Part shown: piece after piece, positions 1 to 7,185 of the stretch
Position numbering within the stretch: position 1 is the first letter of the stretch
Layout: every line of letters begins with the position of its first letter
DNA from: a virus
Virus record (IMG/VR): IMGVR_UViG_3300031455_000005
Location: 1 to 27,399 of that record
Strand: one strand, 5' to 3'
Length of the DNA stretch: 27,399 nucleotides
Made by a program: the position numbers and the translations under genes
The notes under the pieces: generated by a model
Seen by the model: only the letters and a program-made list of their open reading frames with translations
Told to the model about the DNA's origin: nothing
Database searches by the model: none

Positions 1-37
1 CGCTGTTGTTCAGCTCCAGGCGCACGGGCTTCTTCAT
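1..37 (-). CDS. 5' end of an early-operon gene (partial)
   Basis: Only the first 12 codons are in the window, starting at an ATG read leftward from 37 and beginning MKKPVRLELNNS. A strong Shine-Dalgarno GGGAGG lies about 6 nt upstream, in the 12-nt gap after the DUF2786 gene. The short N-terminus resembles small unnamed proteins found at this place in Mu-like prophages, but 12 residues cannot settle a function. It shows that the early operon continues to the left of the window. Confidence 0.6.
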   Translation of the reverse strand, partial: MKKPVRLELNNS

Positions 38-49
38 GGCGTACCTCCC

Positions 50-724
50 TCACTTCAGAAGCGCGATGGGCTGGCGCTGGCCAACGCCGCCATGCAGCTC
101 GGCATTGCGGCCGGCAGCAGCACCGTGGCGGAAGTCGTCGTACCGCGCTTTGCGGCCGGCGTCACGGCGCTGCAGCTTTGCCGAGCTCAGGTTCGGGTGC
201 TTGCGCTGCATGTACGCGTCGAGCAGCGGCTTGTTGCGCTCCACCGTCGACATCTGGCCGAGCAGCTGCACCGCCTCGCGCACCCAGCCCAGCGCGAAGG
301 CATCGCCGCGGGCCCGCTTGGTGCTGTCCTTGCAGTTCTTCGACTGGCTCTTGACGTAGGCGCGGCGCGCGCTCTTGCACTGGCGATGTAGCACCTCGTA
401 GGCGTAGGCGGCCAGCTCGTGCGCCGGCGCCAGGCCGATGAACACGAATTCGGCGCGCTCGAAGCCGTGAGACAGGATCAGCTCGCAGCCGAAGGCATCG
501 CCGACGTGGCCAGCGAGTGCGCCCTCCCAGTACTGCACCTTCGTCGACGAGGCGCGGGCGCGCCCTTCGGCGACGTCGGACAGCTGCAGGTCGATCTGCT
601 CGATGCCGAGGGCCTCGGTGAGCTTCTGCGCCTGGCGCAGCGCCGAGGCGGCTTCGGTCGGATTGGCGCTCTTGCTCAGCGCCAGGCAACGCTTGATCTT
701 GCGGATGGCGTCTTCGCGGTCCAT
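50..724 (-). CDS. DUF2786 domain protein
   Basis: This 224-residue protein begins MDREDAIRKIKRCLALSKS, the typical start of DUF2786, followed by a helical stretch (residues 20-45) and a mixed alpha/beta region. The middle (about 60-150) carries basic, lysine/arginine-rich sequence (KSARRAYVKSQSKNCK). DUF2786 proteins are common in Mu-like and other temperate phages, and their role is unknown. The ATG at 724 overlaps the upstream TGA as TGATG, so it is preferred over the TTG codon immediately before it. The last 40 residues are rich in Arg, Gly and Ala and look disordered. Family assignment is from the N-terminal pattern. No catalytic residues can be named. Confidence 0.8.
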   Translation of the reverse strand: MDREDAIRKIKRCLALSKSANPTEAASALRQAQKLTEALGIEQIDLQLSDVAEGRARASSTKVQYWEGALAGHVGDAFGCELILSHGFERAEFVFIGLAPAHELAAYAYEVLHRQCKSARRAYVKSQSKNCKDSTKRARGDAFALGWVREAVQLLGQMSTVERNKPLLDAYMQRKHPNLSSAKLQRRDAGRKARYDDFRHGAAAGRNAELHGGVGQRQPIALLK

Positions 725-978
725 CAACGGTCACCCCGATCTTTGTAGGCGAATTCGTGGGCATCGCACACGGAACTCGCGAGCACCAGAATGCGGTGCA
801 AGCCGCAGCGGTTGTTCTTCCTGCGCCAGCTTTCCTTGTTGGTGCGGAAGTTCATGAACTCGCTGACGTCGTAGACCACGTGCTTGCAGTTCCTGCACTG
901 CGCATAGCGTGCAGGCTCCGGCGGTACCGCCTTGCGAAAGCCGATCGTCTCGGCCGTGGCGGCATCAGGCTTTCTCAT
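724..978 (-). CDS. small cysteine-rich (zinc-finger-like) phage protein
   Basis: 84 residues starting MRKPDAATAET. The start at 978 has GGAGA 8 nt upstream and overlaps the end of the preceding gene by 14 nt. The cysteine pattern is CRNC near residue 28, then CGLH near 53 and a later CDAH, suggesting one zinc site of four Cys/His ligands. Similar short Cys/His proteins recur in early regions of Mu-like prophages, but I know of no assigned function. It sits between two unknown genes in the coupled early operon. Binding to DNA or protein through a zinc site is inference from the motif only. Confidence 0.7.
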   Translation of the reverse strand: MRKPDAATAETIGFRKAVPPEPARYAQCRNCKHVVYDVSEFMNFRTNKESWRRKNNRCGLHRILVLASSVCDAHEFAYKDRGDR

Positions 979-1492
979 CGACGTTTCTCCATTCAAGGAG
1001 CAGCGTCACGCCGCGGTACGTGTATTCCGGGCGCGCCCGACCGGTGTGGATCGCATCCATGCCGGCGGTGAGCACGGCATTCAGGACCAGCGCAAAGCGC
1101 TCGGGGTGGTAGGTATCCAGCCGCTTGGGCAGCAGCGCCTCCAGGCGCTCGAAGACGGCTGGCTCGATGTGGTCACCCGGGTGCTTGGCCACATGCCGCC
1201 GCAGCATCACGCTGCGCTGCCGGCACGGAACATCCCACAGGCATTTGTTGCCCGTGTCTGGCTGCGGCGGCGCGGCAATGGACTTGGCCCGGTCCCGCTC
1301 GATGGTCGTAATCGCGTTGCGCAGGTCATCGCGCAGCCAGTGCAGGGTCCGACTGCTTGTGCCTGGCTCGAACCCGATGTCGGCCTCCGCAACGCGGTCC
1401 AGGTAGCACAGCGCGTCCTGCAGCATGCCGCGCAGCACGACGCGTTCGCCTCGAAGGCGGTCCAGCTCGGTTTCGTAGGGCGTGACTTTCAT
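965..1492 (-). CDS. hypothetical early phage protein
   Basis: 175 residues starting MKVTPYETELDRLRGER. The ATG at 1492 is preceded by AAGGAGG, and it overlaps the stop of a 34-codon reading frame as ATGA. Upstream in-frame codons encode an Arg-rich, non-coding-looking run and are left out. Residues 1-60 look helical and partly coiled-coil (ETELDRLRGERVVLRGMLQ), and a second helical segment lies near 60-80 (LHWLRDDLRNAITTIERD). Cysteines near residue 91 and 97 and the segment AVFERLEALLP are the other visible landmarks. I do not recognise the family. Confidence 0.7.
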   Translation of the reverse strand: MKVTPYETELDRLRGERVVLRGMLQDALCYLDRVAEADIGFEPGTSSRTLHWLRDDLRNAITTIERDRAKSIAAPPQPDTGNKCLWDVPCRQRSVMLRRHVAKHPGDHIEPAVFERLEALLPKRLDTYHPERFALVLNAVLTAGMDAIHTGRARPEYTYRGVTLLLEWRNVDEKA

Positions 1493-1593
1493 GCCATGCC
1501 TCCTTCGGCCTTGGCGACGACGACATCGAGCGGCTGCGGGTCGGCGCAGACGTCGACAGGGCGCTGCCGGTCCCGCGTTGAGCGGCTGGTCAT
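1489..1593 (-). CDS. 34-residue early-operon microprotein
   Basis: A short frame starting MTSRSTRDRQRPVDV, with GGAGGG about 10 nt upstream of its ATG. It overlaps the upstream gene's TGA (ATGA at 1590-1593) and also the next gene's ATG (ATGA at 1489-1492), exactly as its longer neighbours do. Its last codons also form the AAGGAGG ribosome site of the next gene. It may be a real small protein or a translational coupler that carries ribosomes across the gap. Residue composition is polar and uninformative. Confidence 0.5.
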   Translation of the reverse strand: MTSRSTRDRQRPVDVCADPQPLDVVVAKAEGGMA

Positions 1594-1970
1594 TGCGGCG
1601 TGCCCTCCGCGCGCACCCCATCGGAGTGCTCGGCACCAGTGGCTGCATTGACCTGCTCAGCCAATCTCAGCATCGGCATCGCGCCCACACCGAGGGCCAT
1701 CGCAAGGCTGTGCACCATGTTCGCGGTGGCGGCCAGGTCGCGGGCCTGCGCGTTGGCGTCGCCGCCGTAGTCGGCCAGCTTGGAGCGCAGCCGGAATGCG
1801 ATGCCCTCGCGCTCGGTGCCGATCTTCACCAGCTTCGAGTAGCCCGGCGTCAGGCGCATGAACACCTCGCTGTTGCCTGGTGCGTTGTGCAGCACGACGT
1901 GCGCGGCGATGTCGTGCCGCTGCAGGATGGCCTCGATCTCCGCACGGGCTGCGATCAGCTTTGCGTCCAT
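1590..1970 (-). CDS. hypothetical early phage protein
   Basis: 126 residues starting MDAKLIAARAEIEAILQRHD, with a GGAGATAGTC-ATG start. The N-terminal 20 residues form an amphipathic helix. Residues 22-60 look like a beta-rich core (IAAHVVLHNAPGNSEVFMRL), followed by a helix containing NAQARDLAATANMVHSLAMALG. This order resembles small conserved proteins of Mu-like prophages with no known role. It starts 3 nt below the previous gene's stop, so it is in the same operon. I do not recognise a named family. Confidence 0.65.
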   Translation of the reverse strand: MDAKLIAARAEIEAILQRHDIAAHVVLHNAPGNSEVFMRLTPGYSKLVKIGTEREGIAFRLRSKLADYGGDANAQARDLAATANMVHSLAMALGVGAMPMLRLAEQVNAATGAEHSDGVRAEGTPQ

Positions 1971-1972
1971 GA

Positions 1973-2209
1973 CTATCTCCTTTCAACTGCTGCGGCGCGC
2001 CCCGCCTCGGTGACGATGAACAGGTCATCGCCACCAGTCAGCTCATTGCCTCGGCGATGGGTCATCAGACCTTCGGCGACAAGCGCGCGGCACGCCGAGA
2101 AATCGTCGCTTCCATACCCAGTGACGAAGTGGTTGCGGTACGGCCTGCCGCGCCCATTCGCGTCCAAGCCGAGGCTGTGCCGAAGGATGGACAGCTGCTG
2201 TTCGTTCAT
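1973..2209 (-). CDS. small winged-helix-like phage protein
   Basis: 78 residues starting MNEQQLSILRHSLGLDANG. The ATG at 2209 forms ATGA with the stop of the gene before it. The pattern is familiar from many prophages: a conserved 'LRHSLGL...YRNHFVTG.GSDD...CRALVAEGLM' core, then a turn and a predicted beta hairpin (GGDDLFIVTEAGRAA), which together look like a small winged helix. The 'T.AG' ending resembles the wing of MarR-type folds. No partner or site is known to me. DNA binding is inference. Confidence 0.7.
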   Translation of the reverse strand: MNEQQLSILRHSLGLDANGRGRPYRNHFVTGYGSDDFSACRALVAEGLMTHRRGNELTGGDDLFIVTEAGRAAAVERR

Positions 2210-2589
2210 GCCGCCGCCCTCGCTGCTTGCTTTCCACGCAGCTGGCGCAGCATGTCTTTGTGCAGCGCCTTCACGACGCGATCGATCTCCGCCGGATCGC
2301 GATACTTGCCGGCGTTGTCGATGTTGGCCCACGTCAGGTGCCGTGAGCTGCGACCACCACCGCACCACGCGAGCCAGACGCCCAGCGCATCGCCCTTCAG
2401 CTTCTGCGAGCTAGCCTCAACGACCCCGGGCACGAGCAGCCCGCCCTTGTACCCACGACGCGCCGCGACGGTGACTTCCCGGACCACTGTCGTGCGGGCA
2501 CCGTGGCATAGCGCGATCGCGCCATCGGGCACCTGGTCGCCGAACTGGATCAGGCCGGTGGCCCAGCAGAAGGCGTAGTACGGCTTCAT
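2206..2589 (-). CDS. hypothetical early phage protein
   Basis: 127 residues starting MKPYYAFCWATGLIQFGDQ. The N-terminal 45 residues look like a compact beta-rich fold (AFCWATGLIQFGDQVPDGAI), while residues 80-127 are helical and basic (EIDRVVKALHKDMLRQLRGK). Both ends are coupled: ATGA with the gene before and with the gene after. The family is not recognised. The basic C-terminal helix could bind nucleic acid, but that is inference from charge only. Confidence 0.6.
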   Translation of the reverse strand: MKPYYAFCWATGLIQFGDQVPDGAIALCHGARTTVVREVTVAARRGYKGGLLVPGVVEASSQKLKGDALGVWLAWCGGGRSSRHLTWANIDNAGKYRDPAEIDRVVKALHKDMLRQLRGKQAARAAA

Positions 2590-2957
2590 GTGCTGGCCTC
2601 CGCCGCCGCCGGCGCACGCCGCGACAGCGGATCGCCCTGGGCGAACAGCGCGGCGAGCAGGTCGCAGTCGTAGTGCGGGCCGAAGATCGGCATGCCGCGG
2701 TACCGGAACGCCTCGCGCGCCTCGTGCTCGACGCTGGTCAGCACGCACTTGAAAGCGGTCTGCACCACCTCGCTGCGCGTGGCCTCGTGGCTGATGTACC
2801 ACTTGCGCGTGTGCTGCCGCTTGACCTCGCTGGTCTCGGCACACTCGCTGAAGAAGGTGGCCTGCAGCCAGAAGCGATCGCCCGCCTGTGCCACGTGGAA
2901 CACGTACAGCGGAAAGTGCACCAGGCGCAGCACGCGCTGGATCTCGTCGAGAGTCAT
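2586..2957 (-). CDS. hypothetical early phage protein
   Basis: 123 residues starting MTLDEIQRVLRLVHFPLYVF. Aromatic-rich beta segments dominate residues 10-60 (FPLYVFHVAQAGDRFWLQATF), followed by a helix-rich region and the 'YRGMPIFGPHYDCDLLAALF' segment. The latter tyrosine/histidine/aspartate-rich stretch is the most distinctive part. It lies 9 nt after the Mor-like gene, the first real gap in the tightly coupled operon, so it may have its own ribosome site. I do not recognise a family. Confidence 0.6.
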   Translation of the reverse strand: MTLDEIQRVLRLVHFPLYVFHVAQAGDRFWLQATFFSECAETSEVKRQHTRKWYISHEATRSEVVQTAFKCVLTSVEHEAREAFRYRGMPIFGPHYDCDLLAALFAQGDPLSRRAPAAAEAST

Positions 2958-2966
2958 GACGCCGTC

Positions 2967-3392
2967 CTACTCGAATAGCCGGGGCTGCTGCCCGGCGGGT
3001 TGATCGCCGGCGTCCCCATGACGCCGGCGCTGTCGGGCCTGCAGCCGCTGCGCAGCGCGCCGCGTCAGGCCGAATTCGGTGGCTGCCTCGCGCAGCGACG
3101 TGTCGTTGCGCATGGCAACGAAGCGCCGGTCGCGCAGTTCGCGCAGCGCCGCCGTGGCCTTGGGCACGACGACGGCATCGGAGTGGCAGATCTCGCCCAG
3201 CTTGCGGGCGTCGGACGTGCCGATCAGATGCGAAAGCCAGTGATCGGGGCCCGGCTCGCGCGGGAAATAGACGCGCTGGCCCTGGCAGCGCTCCACCACG
3301 CGCATCGTCTTCTCCAGCCCGACCGCGGCAACGAACTGGCGCAGCAGCGGCGGCAGCAGCTGCATGTCCATGTCGTCGGGGCTGTCGCTCAC
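2967..3392 (-). CDS. mor: Mor-family transcription activator
   Basis: 141 residues. The pattern is that of the Mu Mor/C family: an N-terminal helical dimerisation part (LLPPLLRQFVAAVGLEKTMRVVERCQG), then a beta strand with 'RVYFPREP', and a C-terminal helix-turn-helix (TSLREAATEFGLTRRAAQRL, about residues 96-116). In Mu, Mor activates the middle promoter and C the late promoters. Only one such protein is seen here, so it may serve both roles, which is inference. The GTG at 3392 overlaps the GemA stop as GTGA with AAAGGG upstream. An ATG seven codons in is an alternative start. The tail is Arg/Gln-rich. Confidence 0.88.
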   Translation of the reverse strand: MSDSPDDMDMQLLPPLLRQFVAAVGLEKTMRVVERCQGQRVYFPREPGPDHWLSHLIGTSDARKLGEICHSDAVVVPKATAALRELRDRRFVAMRNDTSLREAATEFGLTRRAAQRLQARQRRRHGDAGDQPAGQQPRLFE

Positions 3393-3820
3393 GCCGACAG
3401 CCCTTTGCGCGCGCACCAGGCCTTCAATGCCTCGACCACGCGGTTCGCGTCCTTGGCCGGCAGGAAGTTGGGCGAGGACATGCCGGCCTGTGCCTGCACG
3501 AATTCGCCCAGGCCGCGTTCGCTGGGGTCGCGCAGCACGCCGGCATCGCCCAGCAGCTTCCACAGCTTGCGGATCTTCGCGGCCTGCCAGCCGCCGGGCG
3601 GGCGCTGCTGCGCCGGGCCGACGCAGCTGCGCAGGTGCGCCAGCACGCGCTTGCGGCCCTGCGGGCTCAGCTTCGACGCCGACGCCGCACCGCCGCGCTC
3701 GCGCAGCATGGTGCGGTAGGCGCTGGCCTCGCTCTTGTCGGCCGTGTCCAGGCCGAGCTGCGTGGCCATGATGTGGATGGCCGCGATCTCGCGGGCGCGA
3801 TCGTCGGGCTGCGTGCGCAT
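3389..3820 (-). CDS. gemA: GemA (Mu gp16) family regulatory protein
   Basis: 143 residues starting MRTQPDDRAREIAAIHIMATQLGLD. The segment 'IAAIHIMATQLGLDT...YRTMLRERGG' is the signature of the DUF1018/GemA family, seen next to Mor in Mu-like phages. The C-terminal half is helical (KLWKLLGDAGVLRDPSERGLGEFVQ, then EALKAWCARKGL), as expected for this family. In Mu, GemA affects host gene expression and DNA gyrase activity; here the biochemical role is inferred from family only. Its start overlaps the stop of the HD gene as TGATG, and it is followed by the Mor-like gene, matching Mu gene order. Confidence 0.87.
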   Translation of the reverse strand: MRTQPDDRAREIAAIHIMATQLGLDTADKSEASAYRTMLRERGGAASASKLSPQGRKRVLAHLRSCVGPAQQRPPGGWQAAKIRKLWKLLGDAGVLRDPSERGLGEFVQAQAGMSSPNFLPAKDANRVVEALKAWCARKGLSA

Positions 3821-4341
3821 CACGTCGGCGCCAGTTCGTGAAACCGCGCCAGGAACAGCGCACGCGCCGCCTCGGGCAGCAGCGGGTCGATCGGCTGCGG
3901 CAGCGGCTCGATGCCTTGGGTGACGGCCCAGCCGTCGACGTTGAGCATCAGGTCGCGCTGCTCGGTGCGCAGCGCCACCAGGTCGGCGCGCTTCACGCTT
4001 TCCGGCAGGCTGGGCGCCAGGCCGAAGCGCGTCAGCACGATGGCTTCCACGCGCCGCTCGATCAGCTTGTATTCGGGCAGCAGCCGCTTCAGCGGGCTGG
4101 ACACGTCGCCGACGAAGGCCTCCGCGGCATCGTGCATCAGGCCGGCCAGCGCGTCCTGCGGCGGCACGATGTGCGACACCAGCACCGAGTGCTGCGCCAC
4201 CGAATAGAAGCGCTGCGTGTGGCCTGTAAAGCGGCAGATGTGCGCCAGCGCGTGCGCGATCTCCATCACGCCGATCTCTGAGCGCCAGGGGCGCAGCAGG
4301 TCGAAATACCTGCCCGCGGCCGTCAGGATGGTCGGGCTCAT
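3820..4341 (-). CDS. HD-domain phosphohydrolase (YfbR-like)
   Basis: 173 residues. The metal-binding HD pattern is visible as H51 (in SVAQHSV), H70-D71 (in GLMHDAAEAF) and D120 (in KRADLV), with the usual E74 and D79 nearby. The segments 'RFTGHTQRFYSVAQHSVLVS' and 'GDVSSPLK' are hallmarks of the YfbR-like HD group that dephosphorylates 5'-deoxynucleotides. It is therefore probably a soluble nucleotide phosphohydrolase. A role in adjusting nucleotide pools during phage replication, or in degrading nucleotide signals, is inference. Similar HD proteins occur in other prophage early regions. Confidence 0.82.
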   Translation of the reverse strand: MSPTILTAAGRYFDLLRPWRSEIGVMEIAHALAHICRFTGHTQRFYSVAQHSVLVSHIVPPQDALAGLMHDAAEAFVGDVSSPLKRLLPEYKLIERRVEAIVLTRFGLAPSLPESVKRADLVALRTEQRDLMLNVDGWAVTQGIEPLPQPIDPLLPEAARALFLARFHELAPT

Positions 4342-4574
4342 CGCGTGCCCCTCGCCGGCCCGCGGTAGTACAGGCGCCAGTGCTCCACGCCCAACAGCGC
4401 CACCTGGGCGACGCGCTCGGCCGAGTGGAAGTCAGACCCGTAGAGCTTCTTGCCCAGGGCATCCGCCGCCTGCTGGGGCCCAGCGGTACAGCTTGCGCGG
4501 CAGCCCTTCACGGTGCTGGTGGTGTAGGTGCCGCCGGCGTCGCGCACCAGCGTGTCCTGTTGCAGAAGTGCCAT
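4338..4574 (-). CDS. hypothetical early phage protein
   Basis: 78 residues starting MALLQQDTLVRDAGGTYTTS. The N-terminus looks like a short beta hairpin with a threonine run, the middle has two cysteines (CRASC) and a helix (QQAADALGKKLYG), and the C-terminus is a helix-rich segment with ERVAQVALLGVEHWRLYYRG. It overlaps both neighbours (ATGA). The family is not recognised and the sequence gives no catalytic hint. Confidence 0.6.
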   Translation of the reverse strand: MALLQQDTLVRDAGGTYTTSTVKGCRASCTAGPQQAADALGKKLYGSDFHSAERVAQVALLGVEHWRLYYRGPARGTR

Positions 4575-4849
4575 CAGTGCAGGCCTCCGGCGCCGTGGGG
4601 GTGGTCGGCAGGGTCTGCCGTGGCGTGGCTCAGCTTCACGATCAGCTCGGTGAGCCGAACGCCCACGCGGCAGCCGCAGGGCGCGACGAGCATCACCTCG
4701 TTCTCGCGCGGTGCGAACAGCAGGTGTGCCTGCGGCACGCCCATCTGCGGGCACTCGATCGTGGCCACGAGGAAGATGTCCGACTGGATCTTGGGTCCGG
4801 CCGGCTTGATGACGACGGGCACGTGCCGCAGGGATTCGGCCTTGTCCAT
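4574..4849 (-). CDS. hypothetical early phage protein
   Basis: 91 residues starting MDKAESLRHVPVVIKPAGPKI. It looks mostly beta-rich: FLVATIECP, then a cysteine-bearing segment APCGCRVGVRL. The C-terminus is His/Ala/Gly-rich. The start lies 1 nt below the Gam stop, and the end overlaps the next gene as TGATG. The CGC motif together with an earlier Cys could hold a metal, but only three cysteines are present. Unrecognised. Confidence 0.6.
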   Translation of the reverse strand: MDKAESLRHVPVVIKPAGPKIQSDIFLVATIECPQMGVPQAHLLFAPRENEVMLVAPCGCRVGVRLTELIVKLSHATADPADHPHGAGGLH

Positions 4850-4850
4850 G

Positions 4851-5372
4851 TCAGTCCGCCTGCTGCTCGAAGGGCGCCACCACGAAGTCCTCGACGCCGG
4901 TGACGACGTTGATGCCGGCCACGCCGGCCACGGCCTTCGGTTCGTTGAGGATGGCTTCCTTGTTGACCTCCTCCTTGGTGCGCACGAACTGGCCCAGGCC
5001 CAGGCGCTTAAGGGTTTCGATGACCGTGTCGGCGCCGCGGATCGCCACGCTCGGCGGCCGCTGCCGCCAGCTCACTTCGCCGGTCACCAGGTTGGCCGTC
5101 TTCACGCGCCCGCTGTCGGTCAGCGTCTCGCGGTTGGCCTCGCACCAGGTCTGGATGCCCTGCTGCAGCAGCTTGGCCCGCTCTGCCAGCGCGTCCAGCT
5201 CGGGCTGGTGCAGTGCGGTGATGCCGGCGATCGCATCGTTCATTTCCGTGGTGCGGCGCAGGTGCTCGCGCTGCAGCGCACCCAGCGCGCCGATGTCGCG
5301 CGCGCAGTCGTCGCGGCTTTGCGGCGCGTCCTTGGCCTTGCTCTTGATGCGGGTCTTCGTGGTCGTACTCAA
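4851..5372 (-). CDS. gam: Mu Gam-like host-nuclease inhibitor
   Basis: 173 residues with the Gam family layout. A basic N-terminus is followed by a long coiled-coil (residues 20-75, including LGALQREHLRRTTEMNDAIAGI and AERAKLLQQGIQTWCEANRETL), then a beta-rich 'VKTANLVTGEVSWRQRPPSV' core that is the best marker of this family, and a C-terminal helix (TVIETLKRLGLGQFVRTKEEVNK). Mu Gam, a Ku relative, binds DNA double-strand ends and blocks exonucleases. The start is a TTG that overlaps the upstream TGA (TTGA), with AGGAG 8 nt upstream. A non-ATG start is unusual and may limit expression. Confidence 0.88.
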   Translation of the reverse strand: MSTTTKTRIKSKAKDAPQSRDDCARDIGALGALQREHLRRTTEMNDAIAGITALHQPELDALAERAKLLQQGIQTWCEANRETLTDSGRVKTANLVTGEVSWRQRPPSVAIRGADTVIETLKRLGLGQFVRTKEEVNKEAILNEPKAVAGVAGINVVTGVEDFVVAPFEQQAD

Positions 5373-5623
5373 GATGGAATCTCCTGTGCTTCAGGGTTGG
5401 AAAGGGCTCGCACGCAGCCGGTAGCCGCGTCGGCCGCCTGGCGGTACTCATTCAGCAGGCGCAGCGCGTGGTGCGGCCCCTGCCGGTTCTGGAAGGCGCC
5501 CCAGGTGCGCCACACGTCGCGCTGCATCTGCAGCGGCACCGCTCGCCAGTGCGCAACGCACATCAGCCGGCCGCGCGGCACGGCCTTGGCGCAGACGGAG
5601 CACTGGGCGGTGGGCGCGCTCAC
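5369..5623 (-). CDS. small cysteine-containing phage protein
   Basis: 84 residues, starting at a GTG (SAPTAQCSVCAKAV) that overlaps the upstream stop as GTGA and has GAAGG 9 nt upstream. The pattern C-x2-C-x9-C-x2-H (CSVCAKAVPRGRLMCVAH) looks like a small zinc knuckle. The rest is helical and polar (QMQRDVWRTWGAFQNRQG). Short proteins with this Cys/His start directly precede Gam in other Mu-like prophages, but I do not know a function. Confidence 0.65.
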   Translation of the reverse strand: MSAPTAQCSVCAKAVPRGRLMCVAHWRAVPLQMQRDVWRTWGAFQNRQGPHHALRLLNEYRQAADAATGCVRALSNPEAQEIPS

Positions 5624-5835
5624 GGGCTGACGCCTTCGACGCCGATGCCGTACAGCTCGCGCGCGGCCTGCTGCGCGTGCAGCGCAGCCCCGTCGTCGAC
5701 CAGCTGTGCGCACACGTTGCGCACGCGCTCCTCGCGCACGCCCAGGTGGCTGACCAGGTCGGCCAGGTCGACCCACTCGCCCTTGCGGGCCTGCAGGCGG
5801 ATGAGCACGCATGCGCGCAGGGCGTAGGCGCTCAT
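5620..5835 (-). CDS. small winged-helix-like DNA-binding protein
   Basis: 71 residues starting MSAYALRACVLIRLQARKG. The layout helix-strand-helix with 'WVDLADLVSHLGVREERVRNVCAQLVDDGAAL' fits a winged-helix DNA-binding fold, with the recognition helix near REERVRNVCAQL. The start is coupled to the gene above by ATGA. The function is inferred from the fold-like pattern only; regulation of the operon or a replication accessory role would both fit. Confidence 0.6.
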   Translation of the reverse strand: MSAYALRACVLIRLQARKGEWVDLADLVSHLGVREERVRNVCAQLVDDGAALHAQQAARELYGIGVEGVSP

Positions 5836-6485
5836 GACTGGGCCTCGACCGTCTGCGCCAGGGCGGAAAGCGCCAGGCGATCCAGCCACGCGAACAGCGC
5901 GCGTGTCGACTCCGCGCTCAGCCGGCCCTCGATGCCGTCCGCGCGCAGCGACAGCTGGCCATTGCTGTCGATCGCGAACCAGGGGCTCGGGCTGATCGCC
6001 TTGGGCGGCGCGGACGGCTGCGCCGGCGCATGCGCGCGATCGATGTTCACACCGGCTTGGCGGGCGGCAGCCGAAGCCGTCTGCACGTCGGCAGCCTTTG
6101 TGGCGGGCAAGCTGCCGAAGGGCCACGCCGGCGTGCCGCTGGCCTTGGCTGCGGCCACCACGGCGTCGGCCTGCGCGGCGGTGTCGACCTGTGCCTCATG
6201 GTCGGCCTCCAGCTCGTCCAGCCACACGGGCCGGTCCTCGCCCAGCGGCACCCGGTCGGTGGCCCACCAGGTGGAGAACTTGCCGTTGTCGTTCGATCGC
6301 AGGTAGCCGCTGCGCTGCAGCGACGACAGCGTGGCGCTCAGCGGCAGGCTGTCGATCTGGCTCTTGAAGTGGTCGTGCACCTGTGCCGAGCCCACGCCCG
6401 TGCGGCCACGCGCCGCCACGGCACGCCAGACGCGCCGGCTCGTCTCGGAGAGCGGCATGCGCCGGCCTGTGCGCGGCCCGCTCAC
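5832..6485 (-). CDS. hypothetical early protein with N-terminal winged helix
   Basis: 217 residues starting at a GTG (SGPRTGRRMPLSETSRRVW) with GGGAGAAG upstream and GTGA coupling. Residues 15-70 look like a winged helix: a first helix (SETSRRVWRAVA), a helix pair (GSAQVHDHFKSQ...LSATLSSLQRSG), then 'YLRSNDNGKFSTWWAT' as wing strands. Residues 85-150 are Ala/Asp/Glu-rich and likely disordered. The C-terminus (FAIDSNGQLSLRADG) resembles a short beta element plus helix. DNA binding is likely from the N-terminus. No family name is known to me. Confidence 0.65.
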   Translation of the reverse strand: MSGPRTGRRMPLSETSRRVWRAVAARGRTGVGSAQVHDHFKSQIDSLPLSATLSSLQRSGYLRSNDNGKFSTWWATDRVPLGEDRPVWLDELEADHEAQVDTAAQADAVVAAAKASGTPAWPFGSLPATKAADVQTASAAARQAGVNIDRAHAPAQPSAPPKAISPSPWFAIDSNGQLSLRADGIEGRLSAESTRALFAWLDRLALSALAQTVEAQS

Positions 6486-6745
6486 AGCAACTTCTCCCGC
6501 CGGCACTGCTGCGCATCCAGGCCGGCGCGCAGGCCGGCCTCGAAGGCCGCCTCGACCTCGGCCAGGTGCTGCGCGTGGCCGTCGCCGGAGTCGGCGTCGA
6601 TGTCCGGGGCGCCCAGCAGCCCAGGCAGCAGCACGATGAAGGCGGCGATCAGCAGCGCCAGCAGCGTGACGTGCACCGCGTCGCGCCAGCGGCGGCGTGT
6701 CTGGATGACGGTGCCGTGTTCGCGGAACAGCATGCGGGATTTCAT
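6482..6745 (-). CDS. small single-pass membrane protein
   Basis: 87 residues starting MKSRMLFREHGTVIQ, with GAGGAG 9 nt upstream. A basic N-terminus is followed by one clear hydrophobic segment (about residues 26-45, VTLLALLIAAFIVLLPGLLG). The C-terminal part is acidic to mixed and helical (AEVEAAFEAGLRAGLDAQQC). The positive-inside rule suggests N-in, C-out. It lies among cytoplasmic DNA-handling genes, so it may tether something to the membrane. This is inference. I know of no family. Confidence 0.6.
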   Translation of the reverse strand: MKSRMLFREHGTVIQTRRRWRDAVHVTLLALLIAAFIVLLPGLLGAPDIDADSGDGHAQHLAEVEAAFEAGLRAGLDAQQCRREKLL

Positions 6746-7185
6746 TGGGGGCTCTCCTCTGTCGGTGGGGGTTGATCGGGCTGCGCCTTCTTGCGCGGCT
6801 TCACCTCGCGCGGCTGCGGCGGCGCGCTCAAGCCGAAGTGCGGGCAGCGCCGGCACGCCTGCCAGTGCGCCAGGTCGCGCGGGCTGCCGATGGGCGGGTT
6901 GCGGTGGGCGTAGGCGCGGCATTCGTCGGCGCTGATGACGCGCACCGCGCCGAGCTGCTCGCCCAGGTGCGGGCATTCGTACTGGCCCAGCAGGTGCACC
7001 ACCTTGTCGGCAATGCGCGCCGTGCTGGCCTGGCCGGTGCCGTACAGGCCCGAGCCGTTGAGCACCTGGCACACCATCGGCTGCGACACGCCCAGCCGGT
7101 TGGCCAGGTCGGTGCGCGACGATCGCCCGCAGGCAGCGCGCAGCAGCGCGAACCAGGGCTCGTCCATGTAGGGAAGCTGCGGCAT
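6742..7185 (-). CDS. HTH DNA-binding early phage protein
   Basis: 147 residues starting MPQLPYMDEPWFALLRAACG. Residues 12-50 hold a helix-turn-helix: 'RTDLANRLGVSQPMVCQVLNGS', typical of lambda/LacI-like recognition. A later segment carries 'CRAYAHRN...WQACRRCPHF', a Cys-containing motif often seen in the same family of Mu-like early proteins. The tail is Pro/Lys-rich (PREVKPRKKAQPDQPPPTEE). The family occurs in early regions of Mu-like phages between MuB and Gam. A role as a regulator or replication helper is inferred. It is coupled to its neighbours by TGATG and ATGA. Confidence 0.68.
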   Translation of the reverse strand: MPQLPYMDEPWFALLRAACGRSSRTDLANRLGVSQPMVCQVLNGSGLYGTGQASTARIADKVVHLLGQYECPHLGEQLGAVRVISADECRAYAHRNPPIGSPRDLAHWQACRRCPHFGLSAPPQPREVKPRKKAQPDQPPPTEESPQ

